64,000 bases of DNA, taken from NCBI GenBank assembly GCA_964412785.1, contig CAYPQD010000001.1, positions 1 to 64,000 on the forward strand. Reading direction: 5' to 3'. Positions 16,989 to 28,081 of the stretch are shown piece by piece. Under the pieces are notes generated by a model. That model was not told the origin of the DNA. It saw nothing but the letters and a program-made list of their open reading frames with translations, and did no database searches. The translations under genes and the position numbers were made by a program. The number at the start of each line of letters is the position of its first letter. Position 1 is the stretch's first letter. The stretch comes from UBA5336 sp964412785. Its GTDB lineage: Bacteria; Pseudomonadota; Alphaproteobacteria; Caulobacterales; Hyphomonadaceae.

Positions 16989-18485
16989 ATGACACAAGCA
17001 GACAGAGATGAAAGCGCGACCGCGCCAGCCGGCCGGCTCGCCGATACCCCGGCCGCCGCGGTGCGTCCGCACCTGTCGGTGATCGATCTCGCCCTGCAGC
17101 TCTGGCGCGCGAAGGGACTGATGATCGCCGTCGGCCTGCCGGTACTGGCCCTCGGTCTCGCCGCGGCGATCAGCCTGCCGACGGACTATACCGCCACCTC
17201 GCGCCTGTTCGCCCGGCTTGACGATTTCTATGTCTACCGCCCGCTTGCCGGCGAGGCGGCGGCCGGGGTGACACTTGAGCAGGATCAAGTGGTGCAGGCC
17301 GAGCTCGAGCTCCTGCGCAGTCCCGCCGTTGCCGAGCGCGTGCTGGAGCGGATCGACTGGCGCGAGGTCTACCCGGAGCTAGCGCGCACGCCGGAGGCTG
17401 GGGCGCCACGCGAGGCGGTCGCTGTCGACGCGCTGATGAAGGATTTCGAGGCCTCCGCAGAGCCGGACAAACCGGTCATCCTGACCGCCTTCACCCATGG
17501 CGACCCGGAGACCGCCGCCATCGTCCTCAACGCCTATGTGGAGGCCTATCTCGACTATCGTTCCACCCTGCTGGCCGATACGAGTTCGGTCTCGTTCGCC
17601 CGCCAGCGCAACGAGTTCGAGCGCGATCTTGCCAGCGCGGAAGCGGCCATGCAGGCCTTCCTCCAGGCCAATGAGATTTCCGATTTCGATGGCGAACAGG
17701 CGGCCGTGCAGTCCCTCTTTGCCGGGGTGCAGACGGACCTCGTCGATGTCGATGCCCGCTACCGCGCGGCCATGGCGGAACTGGAAACGCTGCGCGGCGC
17801 TCTCTCCCGCACACGGCCAGAGGTCGATCTTTACGTCGAGGATACCACCGACCAGACCCTGCTCGACCTGAAGCTCCAGCGGGAGGACCTCCTGTCGCGC
17901 TACACGCCGGACTCCCGGACGGTCCAGGCGATTGACCGGCGCATTGCGCAGGCGGAGGCCTATCTTGCCGCCCAGCCCGGCGCCGCAGGCACCGTGCGGC
18001 GCGGACCCAACCCGGTTTTCCAGGAGCTTGAAGCGCGCGTTGCCCAGCTGTCGGCCACGGCGCAGTCCCTCGCCGAGCAGCGGGCCGAGCTGCGCCGCCA
18101 GCTGGCCGGTATCCAGACGCGCCAGCAAAGGCTTTCGGAATTGCTGCCGCGCTGGCGGGAGCTTTCACGCACGCGCGACCTGATCGAGGACAATGTCCGC
18201 GCCTATGCCAGCCGCGAGCTGGACGCACGGACGCGCAGCGCACTCGCCCGAAGCGAGGCCGACGCCGTGCGCGTGCTGGAGCCGGCACGCGCGCCGCTTG
18301 AGGGGTCCAACCTGAAGATGCCGGTCGCTGTGCTGGCGCTGCTGCTGGCGGGCTTCAGCGCGCTGATGGCAGGGCTCCTGCGCGCGGTGACCCGCAAATC
18401 GTTTGCAACCGGCGCGTCGCTGGAGCGCACCCTCGGCGTGCCGGTGCTTGCCCGGGTCGCAAAGCGCCAGAGCCCTTTCATCTGA
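16989..18485 (+). CDS. Wzz/GNVR-type polysaccharide co-polymerase
   Basis: A 498-residue inner-membrane protein. A first membrane helix (LMIAVGLPVLALGLAAAISL) is followed by a long periplasmic coiled-coil region and a second helix (MPVAVLALLLAGFSALMAGLL) near the C terminus, the Wzz/PCP topology. The C-terminal cytoplasmic part is short and has no Walker A motif, so it lacks a fused BY-kinase. It controls chain length or couples export to the Wza-like channel encoded divergently. The start is the ATG at 16989 (MTQADRD). Confidence 0.87.
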   Translation: MTQADRDESATAPAGRLADTPAAAVRPHLSVIDLALQLWRAKGLMIAVGLPVLALGLAAAISLPTDYTATSRLFARLDDFYVYRPLAGEAAAGVTLEQDQVVQAELELLRSPAVAERVLERIDWREVYPELARTPEAGAPREAVAVDALMKDFEASAEPDKPVILTAFTHGDPETAAIVLNAYVEAYLDYRSTLLADTSSVSFARQRNEFERDLASAEAAMQAFLQANEISDFDGEQAAVQSLFAGVQTDLVDVDARYRAAMAELETLRGALSRTRPEVDLYVEDTTDQTLLDLKLQREDLLSRYTPDSRTVQAIDRRIAQAEAYLAAQPGAAGTVRRGPNPVFQELEARVAQLSATAQSLAEQRAELRRQLAGIQTRQQRLSELLPRWRELSRTRDLIEDNVRAYASRELDARTRSALARSEADAVRVLEPARAPLEGSNLKMPVAVLALLLAGFSALMAGLLRAVTRKSFATGASLERTLGVPVLARVAKRQSPFI

Positions 18486-18582
18486 ATTTGAGCCGTCCGA
18501 TGGCTGCAGCGTTCGTGCTGGCAAGGAGCATACCGTGGGGCGATGACGGCATCGGCCGAGGATTAGGGCGTTTTCCGACCAA

Positions 18583-18627
18583 ATTCCAAACTGCAAGGAC
18601 CGGTTTCGGGTCCATGCAGCTTGGTAT
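18583..18627 (-). repeat. dispersed intergenic repeat, copy 3
   Basis: Read on the minus strand it begins ATACCAAGCTGCATGGACCC, sharing the first bases with the podJ stop codon, and continues as a hairpin CTGCATGGACC / GGTCCTTGCAG with a single mismatch. Beyond the hairpin it diverges from copies 1 and 2 and carries ACGCCCTAA, shared with copy 4. Confidence 0.65.
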
Positions 18628-21600
18628 CAGCCCTCCGGCTGGCGCTCCTCATTGAGGGACTCGACGAGGCCTTGCGTGACGGTGCCGCCTTCAGCAAGCC
18701 CGCGGTCGGCCTGATAGGCGCGGATGGCCGCGGCAGTCGACGGGCCCAACTGGCCGTCGGGAGGACCGGCACTGTAGCCGAGCGCGTTGAGTGCGGTCTG
18801 CACCGCGCGGATGCGCGCCTCGCTGCCGGTGTTCCAGGGCTGGGCGCCGAATCGGCCATTGGCGATGCTGTCGGCTCGGGCCGCCTGCCAGTTCATCGCC
18901 CGCGACCGGGCGACCTCGGCAGCCTCGGCCGAGACAAGGCCGCGCAGCTCCTGCACCTTGTCCGGCGCGGCGGGATCACCCTGGCGCGCGGCCACCTCGA
19001 ACCAGAACAGCGCCTCGGCCAGGTTCGGCGAGACACCGATCCCCTCCTGGTAAAGGATGGCGAGATTGAACTGGCTGTCGATGACGCCATGGCGGGCCGC
19101 TTCAGCAAACCACTCCACCGCGTTGACGTAGTTCTGCGGCCCGCCCTCGCCCTCGGCCATGAACACGGCGAGGTCGTGCATCGCCTTGACGTTGCCGCCG
19201 CGCGCGGCCTTTTCTGTCCACACCCGCGCCGCTTGCAGGTCGCGGGGCATGCCAAGCCCCTTCTCGTGCATCTTGGCCAGACGGTATTGCGCGATCGGCA
19301 GGCCCGCTTCCGCCGAGGCGCGGATCAGGCCGGCGGCGCCGGCATGGTCCTGCGCGTCGATGCGCGCTTGTCCGATGAGATACTGGGCAATCCGGTCGCC
19401 CTTGTCGGCGGCGTCCTCAATGGTGCTAATCGCCGGGATCGCCGCGAAATCGCGGGCTGGCGCGGCGGCGGGCGCCTCGGCACCGGTCGGTGCGGCGGGC
19501 TTGATTTTCGGGACCGGATAGTGGGTGGCGAGATCGCTTTCCGAGGCGGCCAGGTCCACCTCGTCAAGCGGCGCGGCGCCGGTTTCGAACAAGGTTTCGT
19601 CCGCGCCGGCCCCGGTGTCCGCCTCTTCGGCGATGAGCGAGGCCATCTGCTGGACAGCCTCGTTCGACGCGGCCTGCTCGAGCGTGACCCTTCCCGGCGA
19701 GACAGGGTCCTGCTTTCCGCGCAGGTGCAGCCAGGCGGCCGAGCCGGCGGCCGCGACCGCGATCACCGAGGCCGCCGCATAAAGCTTCATGCGCCTGGAG
19801 GGGATGCTCGCCTCGCGGGCGCCCTCAGACGACCTCGACGCCTCGATGGCGGCACGCCGGGCGCGGGCGAGGTAGTCCGCTGCCTCGCTCTCTTCCATGG
19901 TGCGCGCGGCCTGGCGGCGATCCTCACGGTTTGTGGCGATCACGGGCGGGTCAACCGGCGGCGCCGCTGCGGCGGGCGGCTCAGGCGCTGGCGCGGTTTC
20001 GTCGTCGAAGACATCGCTGTCGCGCGCCTCTGAGCGCCCGTCATCCCACTCATCGGCAAGGTCGGCGAGCGGGTCGGTGTCCGGACCCGGCAGGTCCAGC
20101 TCGCTGAAGGGGTCGGGATGGGCTTCCAGCGGGTCGTCCCACTCGTCCGCCTCCGGCGCATCGGCTCGGGGCGCCTCGCGGGCGCGGACATAGTCGCCAT
20201 CAGCGGCGCCCTCGAAGGCCGGCAAGCCCGGCTCGAAGGCATCCGCGATCGCCTCGCTCGCTGCGTCTTCCCCGGCAGATGCGATCTCGGGCGTGGCAGG
20301 GGGCGGCGCAAAGGCGTCGGCGAACGGGGCGTCCTCGCGACCTGTGTCGACCGGCTCGAAGGCTTGCGCCGGATTGGCAGGGGCGGGCGAGACCGCGGTA
20401 AAGGGCGGGGCGTTGAACTGCTCGACCGCCTCGATCCGCGCAGCCAGCGAGGCAATCGCCTTCTGCACCGGCGAGAGCTGTCCCTTGGCGTCGCTATGGA
20501 TGCGCTCGATCCGCTCGGTGACAGTGCCGATAATGTCGCTGAGGCGGGCTTCCTGGCGCCGCCGGTCGGCGTCCAGCTTCTCCGCCAGCGCCCTGAAGGT
20601 GTCGTCCTGGCGCACCTGCAGGCGCGAGGCAGCCACGGCGACCTGCTCGCCGACCTGTTCGATCGCCAGGGCGCTCGCCTCTTCGCTGCGGATGACGCGC
20701 TCTTCCAGCTGGTCGGCCAGCTTGCCCATCTCCGCGCCGACGCGCTCGATCGCGCTCGCCTCGCGCTGTTCGATCTCGTCAAGACGATGCTCGAAGGTCT
20801 CCGCGAGGCGAGAGACTTCTTCGCGCACCGTTTCCGACGCGGCCGTATCATTGCGCGCCTCGACATGGGCGAGGCGCTCGTCGAAGCCGCTGGAGATACG
20901 CTGCACCTCGTCACCGACCTTCTCGATGGCGCGGACCTGCTGCGCTTCGGCGGCGGCGAGGCGGGCGCGGATATCATCGAGCGAGGTCTCGAAGCTTCGG
21001 ACCATCTCCGGATCGACGGAAATCGCGGCCTTCTCGATCTGGCTCGCCAGGTCCTGGCGCGCCATCGCCACGCTGGCGCGCAGGTCCGAGGCGAGGCTGT
21101 CGAAACGCTCCTCGAATTCGCGCCGCAGGGTCTCAGCCGCTGCCGGGCCCGCCTCGGCGGCGAGCATCTCGATCCGCTGGTCGAGGCCGGCAAAGCTTGC
21201 TTCAAGGTGCTGCAGGGCCGTGTCGGTGGTGTTCTCCGCCCGGTTGAGGCGCTCCTGGATGCGCAGCAGCGTCGCTTCCATCGAGCCGAGCGCGCCGTGG
21301 ACATCCTCCTCCACACTGGCGAGCCGCACCTCCACCGAGCCCGCGTCAGCCAGCCTTGCCTCGACCTTACCTTCAAGGCCGGACAGGCGCTCCGACAGCT
21401 GGCGTGTCACGCCCTCGCTGCGCAGTTCGGCGTGTTCCACGGCCTGCCCGACCTTGCGCGCCGCCTCTGACAGGGTGGTCTCGACACGCGTCTCCATCAC
21501 GCCGACGCGTTCGTGGAGGTCGCCGAGCCCGGCCTCAATGCGGCCCTTGATGGCCTGGGTCTCTTCCTGGGTGAGGGCGTTTTCCTCATAGACATGGGTG

Positions 21601-22073
21601 GCGAGCTTGCCGAGAGCGTCCTCCAGCCCGCGCAGCGCCGACAGCGTCTGGTCGTGGCTGTCATCGGCCTCCAATGCGGCAACCTTGTCCTTCAGCTGCT
21701 CATGGGTGGCGCGCAGGTCTTCAACCAGCCCATCGACATGCGCAGCCATGCTGGCGGTGTTGTTCTCGCCCCGCTCCATCCTGGCGGCGAGCCCGACAAC
21801 CGATTGCTCGATCCCGGTGATTGCCAGCGTGGAGCGCGCCTCCACCGCCTCGATTTTGCGGGTGATGCGGTTCAGCGCGTCATTGAGGTCGGCCGGGTCG
21901 GCATTCGCGCGCGCTGCCGCCTCCTGCTCCTCGCGCAACAGGTTGCTGAGATAGTCGCTGAGCGAGACGCCCTGCTCCTCGGCTGCCTCGCGGGCGGCCT
22001 GCCTTGCCACGTCACGGCCCTTGCGATCGCTGCCGCTCCCGCCGAGGAGTCCCCAGTGCCCACGCTCGTTCAT
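18627..22073 (-). CDS. podJ: PodJ-like polar localisation factor
   Basis: A 1148-residue protein with the PodJ layout. The N-terminal cytoplasmic region (residues to about 600) is almost entirely coiled coil, followed by an acidic, proline-rich stretch and one membrane helix near residue 763-783 (LYAAASVIAVAAAG). The periplasmic part holds Sel1-type repeats (AAGLIRASAEAGLPIAQYRL, AARVWTEKAARGGNVKAMHD) and a C-terminal peptidoglycan-binding domain (AVQTALNALGYSAGPPDGQL). In Caulobacter PodJ organises the new pole for pili and holdfast and is cut by PerP. The ATG at 22073 has GGAG upstream; an adjacent GTG at 22076 is an alternative. Confidence 0.87.
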   Translation of the reverse strand: MNERGHWGLLGGSGSDRKGRDVARQAAREAAEEQGVSLSDYLSNLLREEQEAAARANADPADLNDALNRITRKIEAVEARSTLAITGIEQSVVGLAARMERGENNTASMAAHVDGLVEDLRATHEQLKDKVAALEADDSHDQTLSALRGLEDALGKLATHVYEENALTQEETQAIKGRIEAGLGDLHERVGVMETRVETTLSEAARKVGQAVEHAELRSEGVTRQLSERLSGLEGKVEARLADAGSVEVRLASVEEDVHGALGSMEATLLRIQERLNRAENTTDTALQHLEASFAGLDQRIEMLAAEAGPAAAETLRREFEERFDSLASDLRASVAMARQDLASQIEKAAISVDPEMVRSFETSLDDIRARLAAAEAQQVRAIEKVGDEVQRISSGFDERLAHVEARNDTAASETVREEVSRLAETFEHRLDEIEQREASAIERVGAEMGKLADQLEERVIRSEEASALAIEQVGEQVAVAASRLQVRQDDTFRALAEKLDADRRRQEARLSDIIGTVTERIERIHSDAKGQLSPVQKAIASLAARIEAVEQFNAPPFTAVSPAPANPAQAFEPVDTGREDAPFADAFAPPPATPEIASAGEDAASEAIADAFEPGLPAFEGAADGDYVRAREAPRADAPEADEWDDPLEAHPDPFSELDLPGPDTDPLADLADEWDDGRSEARDSDVFDDETAPAPEPPAAAAPPVDPPVIATNREDRRQAARTMEESEAADYLARARRAAIEASRSSEGAREASIPSRRMKLYAAASVIAVAAAGSAAWLHLRGKQDPVSPGRVTLEQAASNEAVQQMASLIAEEADTGAGADETLFETGAAPLDEVDLAASESDLATHYPVPKIKPAAPTGAEAPAAAPARDFAAIPAISTIEDAADKGDRIAQYLIGQARIDAQDHAGAAGLIRASAEAGLPIAQYRLAKMHEKGLGMPRDLQAARVWTEKAARGGNVKAMHDLAVFMAEGEGGPQNYVNAVEWFAEAARHGVIDSQFNLAILYQEGIGVSPNLAEALFWFEVAARQGDPAAPDKVQELRGLVSAEAAEVARSRAMNWQAARADSIANGRFGAQPWNTGSEARIRAVQTALNALGYSAGPPDGQLGPSTAAAIRAYQADRGLAEGGTVTQGLVESLNEERQPEG

Positions 22074-22270
22074 CACGCTCTACTCCGGTCGAAATCGGCC
22101 GGCAGGCATGAACCTGCCAGCCTGTTCTCCTCCGCCGATGGCAGGTGCCGCCTTAAGGACGAGTTAAAAGGTAAATGAAACGGAGGGAATCGGGTAAGTC
22201 TGGTTCACTTGCTCTCAGGATAAGTCCCACGGCGCCACGCCCGCCGCATTGACGCTGCGGATCGTGACGT

Positions 22271-22284
22271 TGACGTTCGCGTAA
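22271..22284. promoter_or_regulatory. candidate LiuR-type operator, site B (autoregulatory)
   Basis: TGACGTTCGCGTAA lies 20 bp upstream of the MerR-family regulator start, and an extra half-site TGACGT (22265-22270) abuts it. Its core matches site C at 30883 at 13 of 14 positions. Position next to the regulator suggests autoregulation. Confidence 0.62.
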
Positions 22285-22304
22285 GGTGGGGGCAGACTGC
22301 TTTG

Positions 22305-22784
22305 ATGAGCATGATCACATCCCGCCTGTCGGCTGCCGATAGCCGCACCTACACCATCTCCGAGCTGGCCCGCGAGTTCGGTGTCACGCCCCGCGCCCTG
22401 CGTTTCTACGAAGACAAGGATCTCCTTCATCCCGCCCGTGACGGGATGATGCGGGTCTATTCCAACCGCGACCGGGCACGCCTCAAGCTGATCCTGCGTG
22501 GCAAGCGCGTCGGCCTGCCGCTCGCCGATATCCGCGAGATCCTAGACCTCTATGATATTGGCGATGGCCAGCGCGCACAGCTGCGCACCTCACTGGCAAA
22601 ATTCCGCAAGCAGGCCGATGAGCTTTCGCGCCAGCGCGAGGACATCGACAAGGCGCTTGAGGAGCTGGAACGCGGAATCGGCTGGATCGAGGAACAGCTC
22701 GCCAGGATCGGCCCGGGCGACGAGGACGCGCGCAATGTGGCGGCGTATGAGCGCGTGGCGCGGGCGCGGCTTGACCCGGCCTGA
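22305..22784 (+). CDS. liuR: MerR-family regulator, LiuR type
   Basis: A 159-residue MerR protein. The winged-helix DNA-binding domain is at the N terminus (YTISELAREFGVTPRALRFYED), followed by DRARLKLILRGKRVGLPLADI and the helix EILDLYD typical of the LiuR branch, then a dimerising coiled coil. LiuR proteins repress branched-chain amino-acid and fatty-acid degradation genes and respond to acyl-CoA-type ligands. It is directly upstream of an acyl-CoA dehydrogenase gene on the same strand, and operator-like palindromes recur in this catabolic block. The ATG at 22305 was chosen; ATG at 22311 is possible. Confidence 0.87.
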   Translation: MSMITSRLSAADSRTYTISELAREFGVTPRALRFYEDKDLLHPARDGMMRVYSNRDRARLKLILRGKRVGLPLADIREILDLYDIGDGQRAQLRTSLAKFRKQADELSRQREDIDKALEELERGIGWIEEQLARIGPGDEDARNVAAYERVARARLDPA

Positions 22785-22846
22785 CGCTTGAGGCTCACCC
22801 TGCGCGACACTTCCATTCCCGCCCTGAAGCCCTGAGGAGCTGCTGC

Positions 22847-24631
22847 ATGCCCCGGTATGACGCCCCCGTTCGCGACATGAAATTCATCCTGACCGAGCTT
22901 CTGGCAATCCAGAACCATGCCAACCTGCCCGGCTTTTCCGAGGTGTCGCCTGATCTTGTCGACCAGATCCTGGAGGAAGGCGGCAAGTTCGCGAAGGATG
23001 TTCTCCACCCGCTCAACCGGATCGGCGATGCGCAGGGCTGCACCCGCCATGCGAACGCCTCGGTGACGACGCCGACGGGCTTCAGGGAGGCCTACCGCCA
23101 GCTGGTCGACAATGGCTGGCCGCTGCTGGCCGCCGAGCCGGAGATGGGCGGGCAGGGCCTGCCGCACGTCCTCAACATGGCGTGGAACGAGATGGTCTCC
23201 TCCGCCAACATGGCCTTCGGCATGTATCCTGGCCTCACCCATGGCGCCTACCAGGCGCTGATGGTTGGCGGCACCGACGCCCAGAAGGCGCTCTACGGGC
23301 CGAAAATGGCCTCAGGAGAGTGGGCTGGGACCATGAACCTCACCGAGCCGCACTGCGGCACCGACCTCAGCCTCCTGAAGACCCGGGCCGTGCCACAGGC
23401 GGATGGCAGCTACCGCATCACCGGCCAGAAGATCTGGATCTCCGGCGGCGAGCATGACCTCACCGACAACATCATCCACCTCGTCCTCGCCCGCATTGAG
23501 GGTGCGCCGGAGGGGGTAAAGGGCATTTCGCTGTTCGTCGTGCCGAAAGTCCTCGTCAATGCCGATGGATCGCTGGGCGAACGCAACGCCCTGTCCTGCG
23601 GCGGGCTTGAGGAGAAGATGGGCATCCACGGCAACGCCACCTGCGTGATGAATTATGACGGCGCCACCGGCTGGCTGGTCGGCGAGGCGCACAAGGGCCT
23701 CAAGACCATGTTCGTGATGATGAACGAGGCCCGGCTCGGCGTCGGCCTGCAGGGGCTCTCCCAGGCGGAAATCGCCTACCAGAACGCTGCCGACTTTGCC
23801 CGCGATCGCCTCCAGGGCCGCTCCCTGACCGGTGCCAAGGCCGCCGACAAGCCCGCCGATCCGATCATCGTCCACCCCGATGTGCGCCGCATGCTGATGG
23901 ACCAGCGCGCCATGATCGAGGGGTGCCGGGCGTTCTGCTACTGGGTCGCCCTGCATGGCGACCTCCTGCACAAATCGCCCGACGAGGCGGTGCGCGAAAA
24001 GGCCGACGATTACATGGCGCTGATGACGCCGGTCATCAAAGCCTTCCTTACTGATCGCGGCTTCAAGGCGGCCAATGACGCCCTGCAGGTCCATGGCGGG
24101 TCCGGCTATACCCGCGAATGGGGGCTGGAGCAGTTCGTCCGCGATGCCCGGATTGCCCTGATTTATGAAGGCACCAATGGCATCCAGGCGCTCGACCTGG
24201 TCGGCCGCAAGCTCGCAGCCAATGGCGGGCGGGCCATGTTCACCTTCTTCGCCGAGGTCGACGACTATATCGCCGATCATGAGGGCAATGACGGGATGGC
24301 GCCCTTCATCGAGGCCCTGAAATCGGCCAGGGCGCAGCTGCAGGACGGCACCACGTGGCTCATGCAGAATGGCATGACGAACTTCGACAATGCCGGCGCC
24401 GCCTCGGCAGACTTCCTTCAGCTCTTCGGCCTTGTCGCACTCACCTACATGTGGGCGCGCATGGCCGAACTGTCGCTCGCCCGCGCCGACGAGGGCGAGC
24501 CGTTCTATGCCGCCAAGGTGACCACCGGGCGCTATTTCATCGAGCGCGTCCTGCCTGAAGCCGCCGCCCACCTCGCCAAGCTGAAGACCGGGTCGCAAGC
24601 CATGATGGCCCTGCCCGAGGAGGCGTTCTGA
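22847..24631 (+). CDS. acyl-CoA dehydrogenase, four-domain DmdC-like type
   Basis: A 594-residue FAD enzyme. Beyond the usual acyl-CoA dehydrogenase N, middle and C domains (MNLTEPHCGTDLSLLKTRA, KIWISGGEHDLTDN, LQVHGGSGYTREWGLEQFVRD) it has the roughly 130-residue C-terminal extension found in DmdC and related FadE proteins. The catalytic Glu is in IYEGTNGIQALDL. DmdC oxidises 3-methylthiopropionyl-CoA, but many relatives act on ordinary acyl-CoAs, so the substrate is open. It lies 62 bp after the LiuR-like gene and is probably in its transcript. Confidence 0.91.
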   Translation: MPRYDAPVRDMKFILTELLAIQNHANLPGFSEVSPDLVDQILEEGGKFAKDVLHPLNRIGDAQGCTRHANASVTTPTGFREAYRQLVDNGWPLLAAEPEMGGQGLPHVLNMAWNEMVSSANMAFGMYPGLTHGAYQALMVGGTDAQKALYGPKMASGEWAGTMNLTEPHCGTDLSLLKTRAVPQADGSYRITGQKIWISGGEHDLTDNIIHLVLARIEGAPEGVKGISLFVVPKVLVNADGSLGERNALSCGGLEEKMGIHGNATCVMNYDGATGWLVGEAHKGLKTMFVMMNEARLGVGLQGLSQAEIAYQNAADFARDRLQGRSLTGAKAADKPADPIIVHPDVRRMLMDQRAMIEGCRAFCYWVALHGDLLHKSPDEAVREKADDYMALMTPVIKAFLTDRGFKAANDALQVHGGSGYTREWGLEQFVRDARIALIYEGTNGIQALDLVGRKLAANGGRAMFTFFAEVDDYIADHEGNDGMAPFIEALKSARAQLQDGTTWLMQNGMTNFDNAGAASADFLQLFGLVALTYMWARMAELSLARADEGEPFYAAKVTTGRYFIERVLPEAAAHLAKLKTGSQAMMALPEEAF

Positions 24632-24651
24632 AGGGGGCGCAAATCCACACC

Positions 24652-24693
24652 AAACGAAAACGGCCGGGGCATGGCTGTCCCGGCCTTTCGTTT
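24652..24693. terminator. bidirectional rho-independent terminator
   Basis: Stem GGCCGGG (24662-24668) and CCCGGCC (24679-24685) with a 10-nt loop, flanked by AAACGAAAA on the left and TTTCGTTT on the right. The symmetric A/T flanks give a U-rich tail in both directions, serving the acyl-CoA dehydrogenase gene and the convergent lipoprotein gene. Confidence 0.8.
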
Positions 24694-24710
24694 CAGTTCC
24701 AAGTATAGAC

Positions 24711-25148
24711 CTAGTCGATCCTTGAATAGGTGCGGTACCGTCTCACCCCATCAGCCGAATGCTCGGACTTCACGAATTCGTTGAGGTTCTCGGCAAATTG
24801 CAGTTCGCACTTTTTGGAAACGGAGTTGATGTCGAGCGCTTCATACTCGCCCCGAAGCCTTGCGTACTCGACTGCTTCCGGGCCGTCTCCGCCTTCGAGC
24901 ATGAACATTGCGGGCCAGAAAAGAACCAACCCGATCCCCATCTGCCAGGAGTCGGCATTGGCCTCGTTCTTGAGGCTTTGATACAATACATTGGTGCGGC
25001 GCTCTATTCGGCTTTGCTCAAGAGCGATTTGCTGACAGTCGTAGGACTGGTATTGCATTGGAGACACATACTGCGCCCCTATCTTGTTCGGCTCAGTGGC
25101 GCAACCTGCGACTATCAGGCAAACGAGTGCGACGGAAAGCTTGGTCAT
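24711..25148 (-). CDS. small lipoprotein of unknown function
   Basis: A 145-residue protein with lipobox IVAGC at about residue 16. The body has YDCQQIALEQSRIERRTNVLYQ, one hydrophobic segment (GIGLVLFWPAMFML) and YARLRGEYEAL. This layout resembles small phage-type or plasmid-type lipoproteins of unknown function. Base composition is clearly lower in GC than neighbours, suggesting transfer. The start is the ATG at 25148, the only one giving a signal peptide directly. Confidence 0.72.
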   Translation of the reverse strand: MTKLSVALVCLIVAGCATEPNKIGAQYVSPMQYQSYDCQQIALEQSRIERRTNVLYQSLKNEANADSWQMGIGLVLFWPAMFMLEGGDGPEAVEYARLRGEYEALDINSVSKKCELQFAENLNEFVKSEHSADGVRRYRTYSRID

Positions 25149-25455
25149 TGCGATACTTGTCCTCTTCAAGGTAGATGACTTGGGTGGAACTGCGCACTTC
25201 CGCGCTAAAAAATCGTCTATACAATTTGAAAATGTCTGGCGTTCCAAGCGTATTCGTAGGCTGATCTGTTCAACGACCAGCCCGGATGTCCCACTCTGCA
25301 GCAGGCCCGGGAGACCCTGGCCCAACGATCGATCGGCTTCCGCTCCCACAGCACGCGTCACCCTCGACCGGGAAGCGGTCAGAGGGCCCATCACGGGCTC
25401 CCTCAACTGCCACGCTGGCCGAAACAAACAGAGATGGGCCCTCAGACGGGCTGGC

Positions 25456-25513
25456 GCCCGTAGAGGGTGACGCGTTGGGGTGCCGCCCGTAGAGGGTGAC
25501 GCGTTGGGGTGCC
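25456..25513. repeat. two perfect tandem copies of a 29-bp unit
   Basis: The unit starting GCCCGTAGAGGGTGACGCGT occurs at 25456-25484 and again at 25485-25513 with no mismatch and no spacer. CACCCTCTACG at about 25523-25533 is the inverse of CGTAGAGGGTG in each unit, so two alternative hairpins can form. Confidence 0.85.
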
Positions 25514-25588
25514 GCGAGGGCCCCACCCTCTACGCCTTACCCCGAATAGCGGCCCAGCTGCGCCTTGAAGGGCGCAAAAAGCTCCGCA

Positions 25589-25728
25589 GACCCCTGCGCA
25601 GGCAGGGGTCCATGGATGGCTGCTTCGCCCGTGCGAACCGGGTCACGCGAAGCGGCATCGCCCGCCTCGCGCCAGCCATGCGCGCTGGCTGAGACATCGG
25701 TCCCTGGACCCCTGCCTGCGCAGGGGTC
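25589..25728. repeat. long inverted-repeat intergenic element
   Basis: A perfect 24-bp inverted repeat: 25589-25612 (GACCCCTGCGCAGGCAGGGG...) and 25705-25728. Each arm is itself partly palindromic around TGCGCA. The inner 92 bp contains further hairpins, GCTTCGC/GCGAAGC and GCCAGC/GCTGGC. This is the architecture of the large intergenic repeats known from alphaproteobacteria. It sits just downstream of the fadJ-type gene, where it may also serve as a 3' structure. Confidence 0.8.
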
Positions 25729-25767
25729 CGCGGGGCAGGGAGAGGCGCCGAGGGCGCCCAACGCGCC

Positions 25768-27996
<2,229 letters not shown>

Positions 27997-28081
27997 GTCT
28001 GCTTACTCCTTTGCGCAATGCGGATACCGTCCCTTTGGCAGGGGAGGTGGCCGGCGGAGCCGGACGGAGGGGGGAGCCCGC

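Larger units (their letters stand above)
25149..25767. other. 619-bp non-coding, repeat-rich intergenic region
   Basis: I see no credible gene here. The left part up to about 25260 is A/T-rich and could hold the promoter of the lipoprotein. The middle contains a 29-bp tandem duplication, and the right part a long inverted-repeat element; both are listed separately. Open frames in this stretch lack ribosome sites and family resemblance. Confidence 0.6.

Noticed and set aside
20118..21591. Plus-strand frames of 430-450 codons opposite the PodJ coiled coil
   Set aside because: Shadow frames; the coiled-coil, helix, Sel1 and peptidoglycan-binding order on the minus strand is convincing.
25456..25533. 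CRISPR array
   Set aside because: The two 29-bp units abut directly with no spacers and there are no cas genes nearby.
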